From UBA2336 sp031395485 (lineage in GTDB: Bacteria > Bacteroidota > Bacteroidia > Cytophagales > Cyclobacteriaceae), in assembly GCA_031395485.1 (NCBI GenBank), contig JANNUS010000002.1:61504-125503 (forward strand): a stretch of DNA of 64,000 nt, given 5' to 3'. Shown piece by piece: positions 16,479 to 25,033 of this stretch; position 1 is the stretch's first letter, and the number at the start of each line of letters is the position of its first letter. Both the position numbers and the translations under genes were made by a program. The notes beneath the pieces were generated by a model, which worked only from the letters and a program-made list of their open reading frames with translations, did no database searches and had not been told where the DNA came from.

Positions 16479-17383
16479 GTAAGAGAAAAGCATTAGGAAG
16501 AGGTTTAAACGCTTTACTGAGCGATAGTAATATTGAAGATCGATTGGAAGTTGATATCCCAATTTCAGATCAATCAACATCCTCACCCTCTGGTGGAACA
16601 TTGGAAATATCGCTTGAACATATTGAAGTAAATCCATTTCAGCCGCGTTCACATTTCGATCAGGAGGCATTACAAGAACTTGCTGATTCAATAAAAATTC
16701 ATGGCATCATTCAACCGATTACAGTCCGTAAACTCGCCAGAAATCAATACCAATTAATTTCAGGTGAAAGGCGCTTTCAGGCATCAAAGCTTGCCGGGCT
16801 TAAAAATATTCCAGCCTATGTTCGGTCGGCTAATGATCAGCAAATGCTGGAGATGGCGTTGATCGAAAATATTCAACGTGAAAATTTAAATGCCATTGAA
16901 ATCGCACTAAGCTATCAGCGGCTTATTTCGGAATGTAGCCTAAAACAAGAAGAATTAGGTGAGCGTGTTGGAAAAAACCGAGCCACCGTTACAAACTATT
17001 TACGATTGCTAAAATTGCCACCCGATGTGCAGATTGCAGTACGTGACCATAAAATTTCAATGGGCCATGCCAGGGCTATAATCAACGTTGAAAATCCCGA
17101 TCAGCAACTTTACATATTTAAAAAAACATTAACTGAAGACCTCTCCGTACGCAAAGTGGAGGAATTAGTGCGCAGCTTATCAACGGATAGCCATCTTGAG
17201 AAACCTGTGCAACCCCCATCGTCAACGGTAAACAGAGAGATTGCCCAACTTCAGTCACAACTTTCATCACATTTTGGCACTCGTATTGTTATTAAAAGCG
17301 ATGGTAAAAAAGGCGAGATAAAAATCCCTTTCTTGTCAGTAGAAGACCTTAATCGTATCTTAGACATTCTAAAACTACATTAA
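16475..17383 (+). CDS. parB: Chromosome-partitioning protein ParB (CTP-dependent clamp)
   Basis: ParB/Spo0J binds parS and spreads as a CTP-dependent sliding clamp; ParA moves the complex. The ParB/Srx nucleotide-binding domain contains NPFQPRSHFD (about residues 54-63) and the GERRFQASKLAG motif (about 98-109). ENIQRENLNAIE (about 131-142) and a helix-turn-helix (about 160-185) follow, with a C-terminal dimerisation segment. Length 302 aa is normal. The start overlaps parA by 4 bp. Confidence 0.96.
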   Translation: MSKRKALGRGLNALLSDSNIEDRLEVDIPISDQSTSSPSGGTLEISLEHIEVNPFQPRSHFDQEALQELADSIKIHGIIQPITVRKLARNQYQLISGERRFQASKLAGLKNIPAYVRSANDQQMLEMALIENIQRENLNAIEIALSYQRLISECSLKQEELGERVGKNRATVTNYLRLLKLPPDVQIAVRDHKISMGHARAIINVENPDQQLYIFKKTLTEDLSVRKVEELVRSLSTDSHLEKPVQPPSSTVNREIAQLQSQLSSHFGTRIVIKSDGKKGEIKIPFLSVEDLNRILDILKLH

Positions 17384-17410
17384 GGTTCATTATTTTAGTA
17401 ACCGCAGTTG

Positions 17411-17971
17411 ATGAAAGAAATAATTCTTACGTGTTGCTTACTATCATTTGTGCTCAGTATTTTTTCGCAAGCAGCGATAGAAAAACAGAAGCCAGCCGCT
17501 GATACCGTTGAACTTAAATCGTATGCCAACCGCTATGATCCGCGCAAAGCATTAATGTACGCTGCCATCCTTCCTGGGTTAGGTCAAGTTTATAATAAAA
17601 AATATTGGAAGCTACCGCTCGTTTATGGCGGGTTTATAGGATTTGGTCACGGTATAAATTTTTATCAGAAGGGTTACAAAAAATACAAAGGAGAGCTATT
17701 TAGTGTTTTAGAAACACGCGCAACTACTAGCTCAAGTGGCTATACAGAACCACAATTGCGTACCATAGTAGATCGGTACAGACGGGAACGTGATTTTATG
17801 ATCATCTTGATGGCGGGCATGTACTTGCTGCAAATGGTGGATGCACATGTTGACGCACACTTAAAAGAATTCGACCTGAACCCTAACCTGCACGTTCGTC
17901 TTCAGCCGACTATGGAAACAGACATGCTTATTGGACGCTCCACTGGCTTTTCAATTAAGTTTAGATTTTAG
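17411..17971 (+). CDS. DUF5683 membrane protein, parB-dapB neighbour
   Basis: Function unknown. A predicted signal peptide (about residues 1-20) is followed by the DUF5683 signature (about 47-75), with AAILPGLGQVYNKKYWKLP and then VYGGFIGFG. This part resembles the two-helix TM2-like arrangement of small membrane proteins. A second hydrophobic stretch lies near residue 125 (MIILMAGMYLLQM). I start at ATG 17,411; a TTG codon precedes it. It follows parB by 27 bp and precedes dapB and lepB, an order I recall as common in Bacteroidota, which suggests co-transcription with parAB. The link to chromosome segregation or the envelope is inference only. Confidence 0.85.
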   Translation: MKEIILTCCLLSFVLSIFSQAAIEKQKPAADTVELKSYANRYDPRKALMYAAILPGLGQVYNKKYWKLPLVYGGFIGFGHGINFYQKGYKKYKGELFSVLETRATTSSSGYTEPQLRTIVDRYRRERDFMIILMAGMYLLQMVDAHVDAHLKEFDLNPNLHVRLQPTMETDMLIGRSTGFSIKFRF

Positions 17972-17985
17972 CTCCCCGTCAACCC

Positions 17986-18100
17986 CGTCACTTCGCAAGG
18001 AGTTCCGATAGTTATCGGGACGACCAAGAAGTCTCCTATTAAATACGGCATAGTACAGACTAACCCCAAAGGGATTTCTCCGCTGTGCTGCGAAATGATA
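17986..18100. repeat. Dispersed intergenic element, copy A (115 bp)
   Basis: The ends are CGTCACTTCGCA and TGCGAAATGATA, imperfect inverted repeats of each other. Inside are GAAGTCTCC and GGGATTTCTCCGCTGTGCTG, shared with the copy at 31,230. An inserted palindrome TTCCGATAGTTATCGGGA lies near the left end. There is no open reading frame. It sits between the DUF5683 gene and dapB. Confidence 0.75.
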
Positions 18101-18195
18101 CAGATGGGGATAATACCCAAGTACCCTAAATTTTTAAAGTGTAAGACACTTATTTTTTTGAAAAGGTTATGGAATAAAATTGCATTTTTGAGCCT

Positions 18196-18900
18196 ATGAA
18201 AATTCTACTGCTCGGATATGGAAAAATGGGTAAGGCCATTGAAAAAATTGCCTTAGAGCGAGGTCATGAAATTGTGGGAAGGATAGATGAAAAAAACTTT
18301 CATACAACTCCAACAAGTGCTGATGTTGCAATAGAATTTTCTCAACCCGAAGGAGCCTTCAACAATATTAGCTTCTGCCTTGAGAACAAGATTCCCGTGG
18401 TGTGCGGCACTACTGGGTGGCTCGAAAAAAAGGCAGAAATAAAAATACTTACTCAATCCTGTAATGGAACGTTTTTCTATGCGTCTAACTTCAGCATGGG
18501 GGTAAATCTTTTTTTTCGGTTAAATGAACACTTCGCAAAAATGATCAAAGGCTTTCCGCAATATGATGTGCGCATTGATGAGGTACATCACGCTGAGAAG
18601 AAAGATGCGCCAAGCGGAACAGCGATTACCTTGGCGGAAGGTATTATGAAACACATTAAAACAAAAAATAAGTGGGTTAATGAGGAAACTCAAAATCCCA
18701 ATGAGTTGTCAATTACTTCCTTTCGGATCGATCAGGTGCCTGGAACACATTTGGTAAAATATATATCTGCATTTGATGATATCGAAATCCGTCACATAGC
18801 TCATTCACGTGAGAGTTTCGCACGTGGGGCTGTTTTAGTGGCTGAATGGCTCCCTGGTAAAAAAGGGGTGCTTGGCATGGATGATTTTTTACAGTTCTGA
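18196..18900 (+). CDS. dapB: 4-hydroxy-tetrahydrodipicolinate reductase
   Basis: NAD(P)H-dependent step of the lysine and meso-diaminopimelate pathway. An N-terminal Rossmann motif GYGKMGKAIE (residues 7-16) and the GTTGW motif (about 72-76) are present. The catalytic stretch is EVHHAEKKDAPSGTA (about 130-144), with the proton-donor His and Lys followed by the SGTA substrate loop. At 234 aa it is shorter than the E. coli enzyme (273 aa), as I recall for Bacteroidota DapB; no motif is missing. lepB follows 43 bp downstream. Confidence 0.96.
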   Translation: MKILLLGYGKMGKAIEKIALERGHEIVGRIDEKNFHTTPTSADVAIEFSQPEGAFNNISFCLENKIPVVCGTTGWLEKKAEIKILTQSCNGTFFYASNFSMGVNLFFRLNEHFAKMIKGFPQYDVRIDEVHHAEKKDAPSGTAITLAEGIMKHIKTKNKWVNEETQNPNELSITSFRIDQVPGTHLVKYISAFDDIEIRHIAHSRESFARGAVLVAEWLPGKKGVLGMDDFLQF

Positions 18901-18943
18901 TTTATAATCCCTTTATTTGCACGTTTTATTTTAAGCTATACAT

Positions 18944-20125
18944 ATGGATTTGCAGTTTTGGAAAACTAAAGAAGCCACCGACCAATCGGGGCAGACAGGA
19001 AAAGAAGAGAAAGAAACAAAACCTAAGTCGAAACTACGCGAATGGTGGGACGCCATCCTTTTTGCAGTAGTAGCGGCTACGCTTATTCGGTGGCTGATTA
19101 TGGAGGCCTATACTATTCCCACTCCATCAATGGAAAATTCCTTATTAGTAGGTGATTTTCTTTTTGTAAGCAAGTTTCATTACGGAACTCGAACTCCAAA
19201 AACCCCCTTACAAATTCCACTAACACATCAAAAAATTTGGTTCACAGATATCCCCTCTTACGTAGAATGGGTTCAACTTCCTCAATTTCGACTACCTGGT
19301 TTCAGCGAAGTAAAGCGAAATGATGTTGTTGTATTTAATGTTCCGGGTATGTATGAAAATAATTGGGGGCTGCCCGAAAGCCAATGGAAAAAATATCCAG
19401 TTGATCTAAAAACAAATTACATTAAGCGCTGCGTGGCAATCCCGGGTGATGTATTGGAAATCAGAGACAGGCAGGTGTATATTAACGGGGAACCCTCACC
19501 CAACGCGCCAAACATGCAATACAGTTATTCCATCTCATCAAAAGATGAAATTAATGAACGCAATCTGAATAAATTAGGATTAGGCAATGAGGATTACGGT
19601 GTTCAACGCGTTTCTGCAACTGAAGTCCGTTATCATATGTTTTTGACTGAAAAAGTTGCTGAACAAGTAAAGGCATTGCCATACATTACGAATATTCAAA
19701 TAAATTCTAAGCCCGCTACCGTTGATGACCCTGGTATTTTTGGGCACTCTAAATACAGACAAGGCAATGGCGATAATCTTCCAGCGCTTACCATTCCGAA
19801 GGAAGGCATGACTATAGTGATTAACGACTCCACTCTTTCAACCTATGGAAGTACAATCGTTGATTATGACCACAATAATGACGCGAAAATTGCAGAAGGT
19901 AAACTTCTGATTGATGGCAAGGAAGTAACGAGCTACACATTCAACCAGAATTATTACCTGATGATGGGTGACAACCGCCACAACTCCCATGATGGCCGCT
20001 ATTGGGGTTTTGTGCCAGAAGACCACATTGTTGGAAAAGGGTTCTTTATTTGGTTATCCATTGATCCGAATCAAAGTTTCTTTAATAAGATCAGGTGGAA
20101 TAGGTTCTTTAATTTAATTCGTTGA
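18944..20125 (+). CDS. lepB: Signal peptidase I
   Basis: Membrane serine protease (S26) that removes signal peptides from exported proteins. A charged cytoplasmic N-terminus is followed by one transmembrane helix (about residues 36-53). The catalytic Ser62 lies in TIPTPSMENSL, and the general base Lys161 in NYIKRCVAIPGD. Box E MGDNRHNSHDGRYWG is near the C-terminus. The 393-aa length reflects a long insertion between the Lys box and box E (about residues 180-310), present in other Bacteroidota enzymes. Start ATG at 18,944. Confidence 0.96.
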   Translation: MDLQFWKTKEATDQSGQTGKEEKETKPKSKLREWWDAILFAVVAATLIRWLIMEAYTIPTPSMENSLLVGDFLFVSKFHYGTRTPKTPLQIPLTHQKIWFTDIPSYVEWVQLPQFRLPGFSEVKRNDVVVFNVPGMYENNWGLPESQWKKYPVDLKTNYIKRCVAIPGDVLEIRDRQVYINGEPSPNAPNMQYSYSISSKDEINERNLNKLGLGNEDYGVQRVSATEVRYHMFLTEKVAEQVKALPYITNIQINSKPATVDDPGIFGHSKYRQGNGDNLPALTIPKEGMTIVINDSTLSTYGSTIVDYDHNNDAKIAEGKLLIDGKEVTSYTFNQNYYLMMGDNRHNSHDGRYWGFVPEDHIVGKGFFIWLSIDPNQSFFNKIRWNRFFNLIR

Positions 20126-20175
20126 TTGTTACTCGTTGTTAGTTGTCCGATCATCAATACAAACAACGATCAACG
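20120..20175. terminator. Possible bidirectional hairpin between lepB and ung
   Basis: The arms CGTTGAT (20,120-20,126) and CGTTGTT (20,134-20,140) pair with AACAACG (20,162-20,168) and ATCAACG (20,169-20,175). This gives an interrupted stem between two convergent genes, starting inside the last codons of lepB. There is no strong T-run on either side, so termination strength is uncertain. Confidence 0.4.
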
Positions 20176-20187
20176 TTCAACAATATC

Positions 20188-20850
20188 CTACCAGTCTATT
20201 TCTTTCAATCCTTTACTTTTCAAGTAGGCATTCGCTTTACTGAAATGCTTGCAGCCGAAAAAACCTCGATCAGCCGAGAATGGTGATGGGTGAGCTGAAA
20301 TTAGTACCAAATGCTTATTTCGGTCAATCACCTCCCCTTTCTTTTGAGCATACGCCCCCCACAATAAAAAAACTAAGTTTTCTTTTTGGTTCGAAATAGA
20401 CTTGATCACCGCTTCTGTAAAGATTTCCCATCCTTTTCTTTGATGCGACCCCGGGGCGGAGTCCCGCACCGTAAGTGTAGCGTTTAATAAAAGTACACCC
20501 TGTTTTGCCCAACGTTCTAAATCACCTGATGGCGGAATTGCTTTTCCTAAATCCTTATTGATTTCTTTAAAAATATTACCAAGTGATGGCGGTATTCTCA
20601 CTCCCTCACGAACTGAAAAACATAGCCCATTGGCCTGACCATATCCGTGGTAGGGATCCTGCCCAATAATCACAACCTTAAGCTGCTCAAAATCGCAGCT
20701 ATCAAAAGCCCTGAAAATTTCATTTTCGGGAGGGTAAACCGTATTATGTTGATAATCAGACTTAATAAATTCAATTAATTGTGAAAAATATGGTTTCTTG
20801 AATTCACCTGATAGGTGTGATTTCCACGAGGAGGCAATTTTAACATCCAT
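20188..20850 (-). CDS. ung: Uracil-DNA glycosylase
   Basis: Base-excision repair enzyme that removes uracil from DNA (UDG family 1). The water-activating motif GQDPYHG carries Asp65 and His68, and the minor-groove intercalation loop HPSPFSADRGFFGCKHF starts at His187. LLLNATLTVRD (about 120-130) is also conserved. Length 220 aa is typical. It stands alone on the minus strand, convergent with lepB and divergent from apaG (74 bp apart). Confidence 0.97.
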   Translation of the reverse strand: MDVKIASSWKSHLSGEFKKPYFSQLIEFIKSDYQHNTVYPPENEIFRAFDSCDFEQLKVVIIGQDPYHGYGQANGLCFSVREGVRIPPSLGNIFKEINKDLGKAIPPSGDLERWAKQGVLLLNATLTVRDSAPGSHQRKGWEIFTEAVIKSISNQKENLVFLLWGAYAQKKGEVIDRNKHLVLISAHPSPFSADRGFFGCKHFSKANAYLKSKGLKEIDW

Positions 20851-20924
20851 ACAAGCTTTATTTTAACCAAAAACGATTTTCAATAAACATTTTAAATTCC
20901 AAAAAATTAATACTTTTAGGGCAG

Positions 20925-21311
20925 ATGGTAACCGAAATTACACAAGGCATTAAAGTTAGCGTTGAAACTGAATATCAACCGGCATATTCAAGTCCGGGGC
21001 AGCATCATTACGTATTTACGTACCGTATAACGATTGAAAATCAAAGTGAATATACAATACAACTTATACGGAGGCATTGGCATATTTATGATGCAGGCTT
21101 TTTGTCGCGTGAGGTAGAAGGTGAAGGGGTTGTGGGGCAACAGCCAGTTCTGGAACCCGGTGAAACACATCAATATGTATCGGGGTGCAATTTAAAATCA
21201 GGTTTAGGTAAAATGCTTGGTACGTATACGATGGAGAGGATATTAGACGGCACCAAAGTACTTGTGACTATACCCGAATTTACAATGGCTTCACCGCATA
21301 GATTAAATTAG
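20925..21311 (+). CDS. apaG: ApaG-domain protein
   Basis: ApaG-family protein of 128 aa, a fibronectin-III-like beta sandwich linked in enterobacteria to Co2+/Mg2+ resistance and diadenosine tetraphosphate metabolism; its biochemical role is not settled. The family signatures YRITIENQSEYTIQL, RRHWHIYDA and VVGQQPVLEPGE are present, ending in TIPEFTMASP. The next gene starts at the base directly after its stop codon, so the two are probably translated together. Confidence 0.93.
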   Translation: MVTEITQGIKVSVETEYQPAYSSPGQHHYVFTYRITIENQSEYTIQLIRRHWHIYDAGFLSREVEGEGVVGQQPVLEPGETHQYVSGCNLKSGLGKMLGTYTMERILDGTKVLVTIPEFTMASPHRLN

Positions 21312-22100
21312 GTGTCCAAGCTCTTTCAGTTAAAAACCTATCTCAACTACTGGCTTGATGCGGTAGACGAACATTCATTGCACTCTCCATTTCTTTTTGA
21401 CCTTTATACCAAGGTTATAAATCTTGACACTGAAAGTATCGATGAAATAGAAAAACTTAGAGCGAGCCTTCTTAAAACACAAAGCGAGATAACGGTTGAG
21501 GATTTAGGTGCTGGATCCAACCATTTCAATAGTTCAAAAAGAGCGATAGGTGAAATAGCTGAAACAAGTTTAAGCGATACACGATTCTCTCTTCTTTACC
21601 TTCGAATTGCCCGACACATTGACGCAAAAAATATCATTGAACTAGGTACATCCTTGGGGATTAATACACTCTATCTTGCTCAAAAGAAAAATGTTAAAGT
21701 ATTCACATTTGAAGGGTCTGAAAGCATTGCCGAAATAGCACAGGATACTTTTGAATTTGCAGCCGCGAAAAACATTGAACTCATTCGGGGGAACATTGAT
21801 TCAACACTATATTCTAATTTATCAAGAATGCCGAAAGCCGACTTGGTATTTATGGACGCTAATCATCAATATGCACCTACTTTAAAATACTTCAAATGGT
21901 TGCTCATGAAGATTCATGATAAAAGCATCATTATTCTAGACGATATTCATAGCTCACCGGGCATGGAACAAGCATGGAGAGAAATATGCAACCACGAACT
22001 AGTTCACACCAGCATTGACCTGTATCGGTGTGGAATCTTGTTTTTTGATCCATCATTGAACAAACAACACGTTGTATTACAGTTTAAGATATTGAAATAA
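21312..22100 (+). CDS. Class I SAM-dependent methyltransferase (O-methyltransferase-like)
   Basis: Rossmann-fold methyltransferase of unknown substrate, closest in pattern to the Methyltransf_24 / catechol-O-methyltransferase-like group. Motif I is IIELGTSLGINTLYLA (about residues 111-126), followed by the acidic VFTFEGSE at the end of strand 2. ADLVFMDANHQY (about 176-187) and SIIILDDIHSS (about 210-220) supply the later motifs. It starts with GTG at 21,312, immediately after the apaG stop TAG, and no better start is evident. 262 aa. Confidence 0.85.
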   Translation: MSKLFQLKTYLNYWLDAVDEHSLHSPFLFDLYTKVINLDTESIDEIEKLRASLLKTQSEITVEDLGAGSNHFNSSKRAIGEIAETSLSDTRFSLLYLRIARHIDAKNIIELGTSLGINTLYLAQKKNVKVFTFEGSESIAEIAQDTFEFAAAKNIELIRGNIDSTLYSNLSRMPKADLVFMDANHQYAPTLKYFKWLLMKIHDKSIIILDDIHSSPGMEQAWREICNHELVHTSIDLYRCGILFFDPSLNKQHVVLQFKILK

Positions 22101-22139
22101 GGATAGTAAGCCCTATTTTTGAGTTTTACAAAAACCATT

Positions 22140-23063
22140 ATGAGCGAAAATCAAACTCCAGAACCTGTTACATCAAAGAAATCAAACAAAAGCGCTATAA
22201 TAATAGCCCTGCTTTCAATCGTAATAATCATTCAGTTTGTTAAAATTTATTTCGACTCGAAGGAAGAGCAAGTATTGCGTGTTGAAAAGGCAACCACTGA
22301 AGAAGAGTTGGCTAGCACCATGCAGCGTTTAAATGAAATACGTACGGAGCTGGATCAGAAAATTGTTGAAATTCAAAAACTCGGTGGTGACATTACCGAA
22401 CTCACAAAGGCTAAACAGGAAATTGAAACCCAACTCAAAAGGAAAACCCAAGCCACCGGAAAACTCATTAAAGAACTGAAAGATCGGGTGGAAGGATATG
22501 AGGTTCTATTGAAAGTAAAAGATGAAGAAATAGAAAAACTTAAATCCGTTAACAAAGAATTGCTTTCAGAAAACGTAACGCTGAAAACTGAAAAAAATGA
22601 GTTAGGTGATTCCATTTCCAGATTGGCGCAAACGAAAGATGAACTCGCTAATAAAGTTGTTATCGCTTCGCAGTTAAAAGCAGAAAATATTCGAATCGTA
22701 GCGCTGACGGACAGAGGCAAAGAAAAAGAATCCCCTTTCAAGAGCCGCCAGGTAGGTAAACTGAAAATTGATTTCAACCTTGGTGAAAACAACGTTGCAC
22801 CAATTGAAGGCAAGCGAATTATGGTTCGGATTGTAGATGAGAACGGTCAGGTTTTGTTTGACGTTTCGCGTGGCTCTGGTACTTTTATTTACAAAAGTAA
22901 GGAAGAATTTTATACAGCGTCACAAGAAATCTTATTTGATAACACCAAGCAGAAGCTTACCTACTTATATGAGAAAGGTTCTGACTACACTGCAGGCAAC
23001 TACGTATTAGAGATTTACTGTGATGACTACAAAATAGGTAGTGGAAAATTTGAAGTGAAATAG
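22140..23063 (+). CDS. Membrane-anchored coiled-coil protein
   Basis: Not recognised as a named family. A short polar N-terminus is followed by one transmembrane helix (about residues 18-40, AIIIALLSIVIIIQF). Next comes a long heptad-rich coiled coil (about 45-190) rich in E, K, L and Q, then a globular C-terminal domain (about 205-307) of predicted beta strands with RIVDENGQVLFDVSRG and a closing YKIGSGKFEVK. The topology suggests an envelope protein with its C-terminal domain in the periplasm. I choose ATG 22,140; an upstream in-frame TTG at 22,119 would add seven residues. The intergenic gap to the convergent VOC gene is only 13 bp. Confidence 0.8.
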   Translation: MSENQTPEPVTSKKSNKSAIIIALLSIVIIIQFVKIYFDSKEEQVLRVEKATTEEELASTMQRLNEIRTELDQKIVEIQKLGGDITELTKAKQEIETQLKRKTQATGKLIKELKDRVEGYEVLLKVKDEEIEKLKSVNKELLSENVTLKTEKNELGDSISRLAQTKDELANKVVIASQLKAENIRIVALTDRGKEKESPFKSRQVGKLKIDFNLGENNVAPIEGKRIMVRIVDENGQVLFDVSRGSGTFIYKSKEEFYTASQEILFDNTKQKLTYLYEKGSDYTAGNYVLEIYCDDYKIGSGKFEVK

Positions 23064-23076
23064 ACTCAAGACTCCA

Positions 23077-24135
23077 CTAATCTTTTACTCTATTCAGCGA
23101 AAGCATACCCACCATCCAGTTGGGCAATGGCTTTTCCGGATTCCTTTTTTTAACACTTAAGTACCATCCTATTTTTTCGAAAATAGGGATTTTGTGTGTT
23201 TCAACAAATTCAATGAGCGTGCCATCCGGATCCTCAACATATGCAAACTGACCAGCTGCTTTGCCCATATCAAACGAATCGCTGCTATCAACCGTAAAAG
23301 GGAATCCAAACTCCGATGCCTTTTTTGCCAATTGCTTCATGCCATTAACATCAAAACAAACATGAATAAAACCAAGATCACCCCAGTTTCGGTCAGCATA
23401 GATTTTTCGTGGACTTCGGCTTTTTACTTCAACCAGTTCAATTTCCGTTGCACCTAATAGTCGTCCAAAATTACCAACGCCAGTTTTAGTAGCGCGTAAC
23501 AATACCCTTCTAAATTTATCTTCTGACCCAGGAAGTCCATTAAAGTCTGTAAAGACTTCAGTGGAGTCATAGACCGTTGTAGTGTATCCTAATACATCTC
23601 GATAAAGCGGAAGCGCCTTAGCAATATCAGTGACACCAATTACACAACCCGCTACACCACCATTTTTACTTTTACGAAGTTGAAACCAACTATTACTCTC
23701 AACAACTTCAAAGAGATTACCATATGGATCGGCAATAAAAAAATGCTTGCGCCCATCGGGAGCTTGCGTTAGACCTCCAATAATATTCGCTCCTTTTGAT
23801 TTCAACTCATGGTACTTCTCTTCAACAGCGCGCGATTTTATTTTAGTAGCAAATACCCCAGTATCGCCCAGCGTTATATCAAATGCAGCTTTAGCAGGAG
23901 TCTTGCTGGTGTATTGCCATATTTCAAAACCGCCTCCTCCACTCATGTTTAGTGCAAGGATTGCATACCGGCTTTCAACAATGCCAGAAGTATAACGAGT
24001 CATAAGGGCAGCTTTCGCGGCATCTTTAAATACAGGCACATCCATGTCAAAGTGCTTTCTGTACCAAGTCCAGGCGTTTTCAGCATCCGCTACACCAATT
24101 CCAACCTGCTGGATACCGCTGATTATATAACTCAT
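23077..24135 (-). CDS. VOC-fold (glyoxalase/HPPD-like) two-domain protein
   Basis: 352-aa protein with vicinal-oxygen-chelate modules in tandem, arranged like 4-hydroxyphenylpyruvate dioxygenase. The first half begins ISGIQQVGIGVADAENAW and contains FFIADPYGNLFEVVES (about 130-145). The second half has GVTDIAKALPLYRDVLGY (about 168-185), FIHVCFDVNGM (about 265-275) and a final YVEDPDGTLIEFVETHK. The first module has Gln where a metal-binding His is usual; His in FIHVCFDV and Glu in LIEFVE remain. Substrate and activity are unknown, and the pattern is too divergent to call it HppD. It is a single gene convergent with the coiled-coil gene. Confidence 0.8.
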   Translation of the reverse strand: MSYIISGIQQVGIGVADAENAWTWYRKHFDMDVPVFKDAAKAALMTRYTSGIVESRYAILALNMSGGGGFEIWQYTSKTPAKAAFDITLGDTGVFATKIKSRAVEEKYHELKSKGANIIGGLTQAPDGRKHFFIADPYGNLFEVVESNSWFQLRKSKNGGVAGCVIGVTDIAKALPLYRDVLGYTTTVYDSTEVFTDFNGLPGSEDKFRRVLLRATKTGVGNFGRLLGATEIELVEVKSRSPRKIYADRNWGDLGFIHVCFDVNGMKQLAKKASEFGFPFTVDSSDSFDMGKAAGQFAYVEDPDGTLIEFVETHKIPIFEKIGWYLSVKKRNPEKPLPNWMVGMLSLNRVKD

Positions 24136-24317
24136 CTTATTTAGCCTGATTTAAACGTTACAGATGTACAAACGCCCAATATTACAGAAATTATCGGTTT
24201 AACACCCGTTAGGACTTGTTGCCAGTATGCTGGACGTAATCCAAAAAAATAAATAGAATACTTCGTTAAATTACTGAATAACAGTTGGTTGCACTATAAA
24301 ATCACTTTGCGGTGAAC

Positions 24318-24348
24318 TTGCTCAATTGGGCACGTTTACCTATTTTTG
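24318..24348 (+). promoter_or_regulatory. Promoter of the rpsF-rpsR-rplI operon
   Basis: TTG at 24,318-24,320 and TATTTTTG at 24,341-24,348 are spaced by 20 bp. Both elements match the Bacteroidota consensus (-33 TTG, -7 TAnnTTTG). The expected transcription start is about 20 bp upstream of the rpsF ATG. Confidence 0.75.
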
Positions 24349-24377
24349 CACCTCATTTTAAAAACAATTATTAAAAC

Positions 24378-24764
24378 ATGAAAAACTACGAGACAGTATT
24401 CATTTTGAATCCCGTTTTGTCTGATGATCAGATGAAGGATACTGTCGAGAAATTCGTGAAGGTTTTAAAGAAAGGTAAGGCAGACGTGATAAACGTTGAG
24501 CAGTGGGGGCTTCGTAAATTGGCCTATACAGTTCAGCACAAGTCTACCGGCTTTTATAACCTAATTGAATTTTCGGCAGCTCCAGAAGTGGTCAACACAC
24601 TCGAAACCGAGTACAGACGTGATGAATCAGTAATGCGCTTTTTAACGACCGTTCTTGACAAACACGCTGTTGTGTACAACGAACGCAGACGCAAAGGTGA
24701 ATTCAACAAAAACAAAGAGAACCGTAAACCTGTAAGAAAAGCTGAGGAGGAGCCTGCACGATGA
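24378..24764 (+). CDS. rpsF: 30S ribosomal protein S6
   Basis: Ribosomal protein bS6, which binds 16S rRNA as a pair with S18. The N-terminus MKNYETVFILNPVLSDDQ and the signature QWGLRKLAYTVQHKSTGFYNLIEF are typical, and the tail is lysine/arginine-rich. 128 aa. It is the first gene of the S6-S18-L9 operon; its stop overlaps the rpsR start (ATGA, 4 bp). Confidence 0.97.
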   Translation: MKNYETVFILNPVLSDDQMKDTVEKFVKVLKKGKADVINVEQWGLRKLAYTVQHKSTGFYNLIEFSAAPEVVNTLETEYRRDESVMRFLTTVLDKHAVVYNERRRKGEFNKNKENRKPVRKAEEEPAR

Positions 24765-25012
24765 CACTGATGAACGAACCCATTAAGCGAGTAGAACTAA
24801 AACCTAAGTACTGTCGCTTCAAGAAAAACGGTATCAAGTATATCGATTATAAGGATCCAGATTTTCTGTTAAAGTTTATTAACGAACAAGGAAAAATTCT
24901 TCCACGCAGACTTACCGGTACAAGCTGGAAATTCCAGAAAAAGGTATCGCAGGCCGTTAAGCGTGCTAGAACCATTGCCTTGCTTCCGTATGTAGCCGAT
25001 TCGTTAAAGTAG
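24761..25012 (+). CDS. rpsR: 30S ribosomal protein S18
   Basis: Ribosomal protein bS18, the partner of S6 on the small-subunit platform. The conserved core is PKYCRFKKNGIKYIDYKD, then GKILPRRLTGTSWKFQKKVS and KRARTIALLPY. 83 aa. ATG 24,761 overlaps the rpsF stop; ATG 24,770 in the same frame is an alternative. rplI follows after 21 bp. Confidence 0.97.
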   Translation: MTLMNEPIKRVELKPKYCRFKKNGIKYIDYKDPDFLLKFINEQGKILPRRLTGTSWKFQKKVSQAVKRARTIALLPYVADSLK

Positions 25013-25033
25013 TATACCCTAAACAAAACGAAC

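Noticed and set aside
22373..22813. 146-codon minus-strand frame within the coiled-coil gene
   Set aside because: Its serine-rich translation is the mirror of the Glu/Lys-rich coiled coil; it is a shadow frame.
24136..24377. Possible riboswitch or small RNA upstream of rpsF
   Set aside because: Apart from the promoter, no stable hairpin or known leader motif was seen in the 242 bp.
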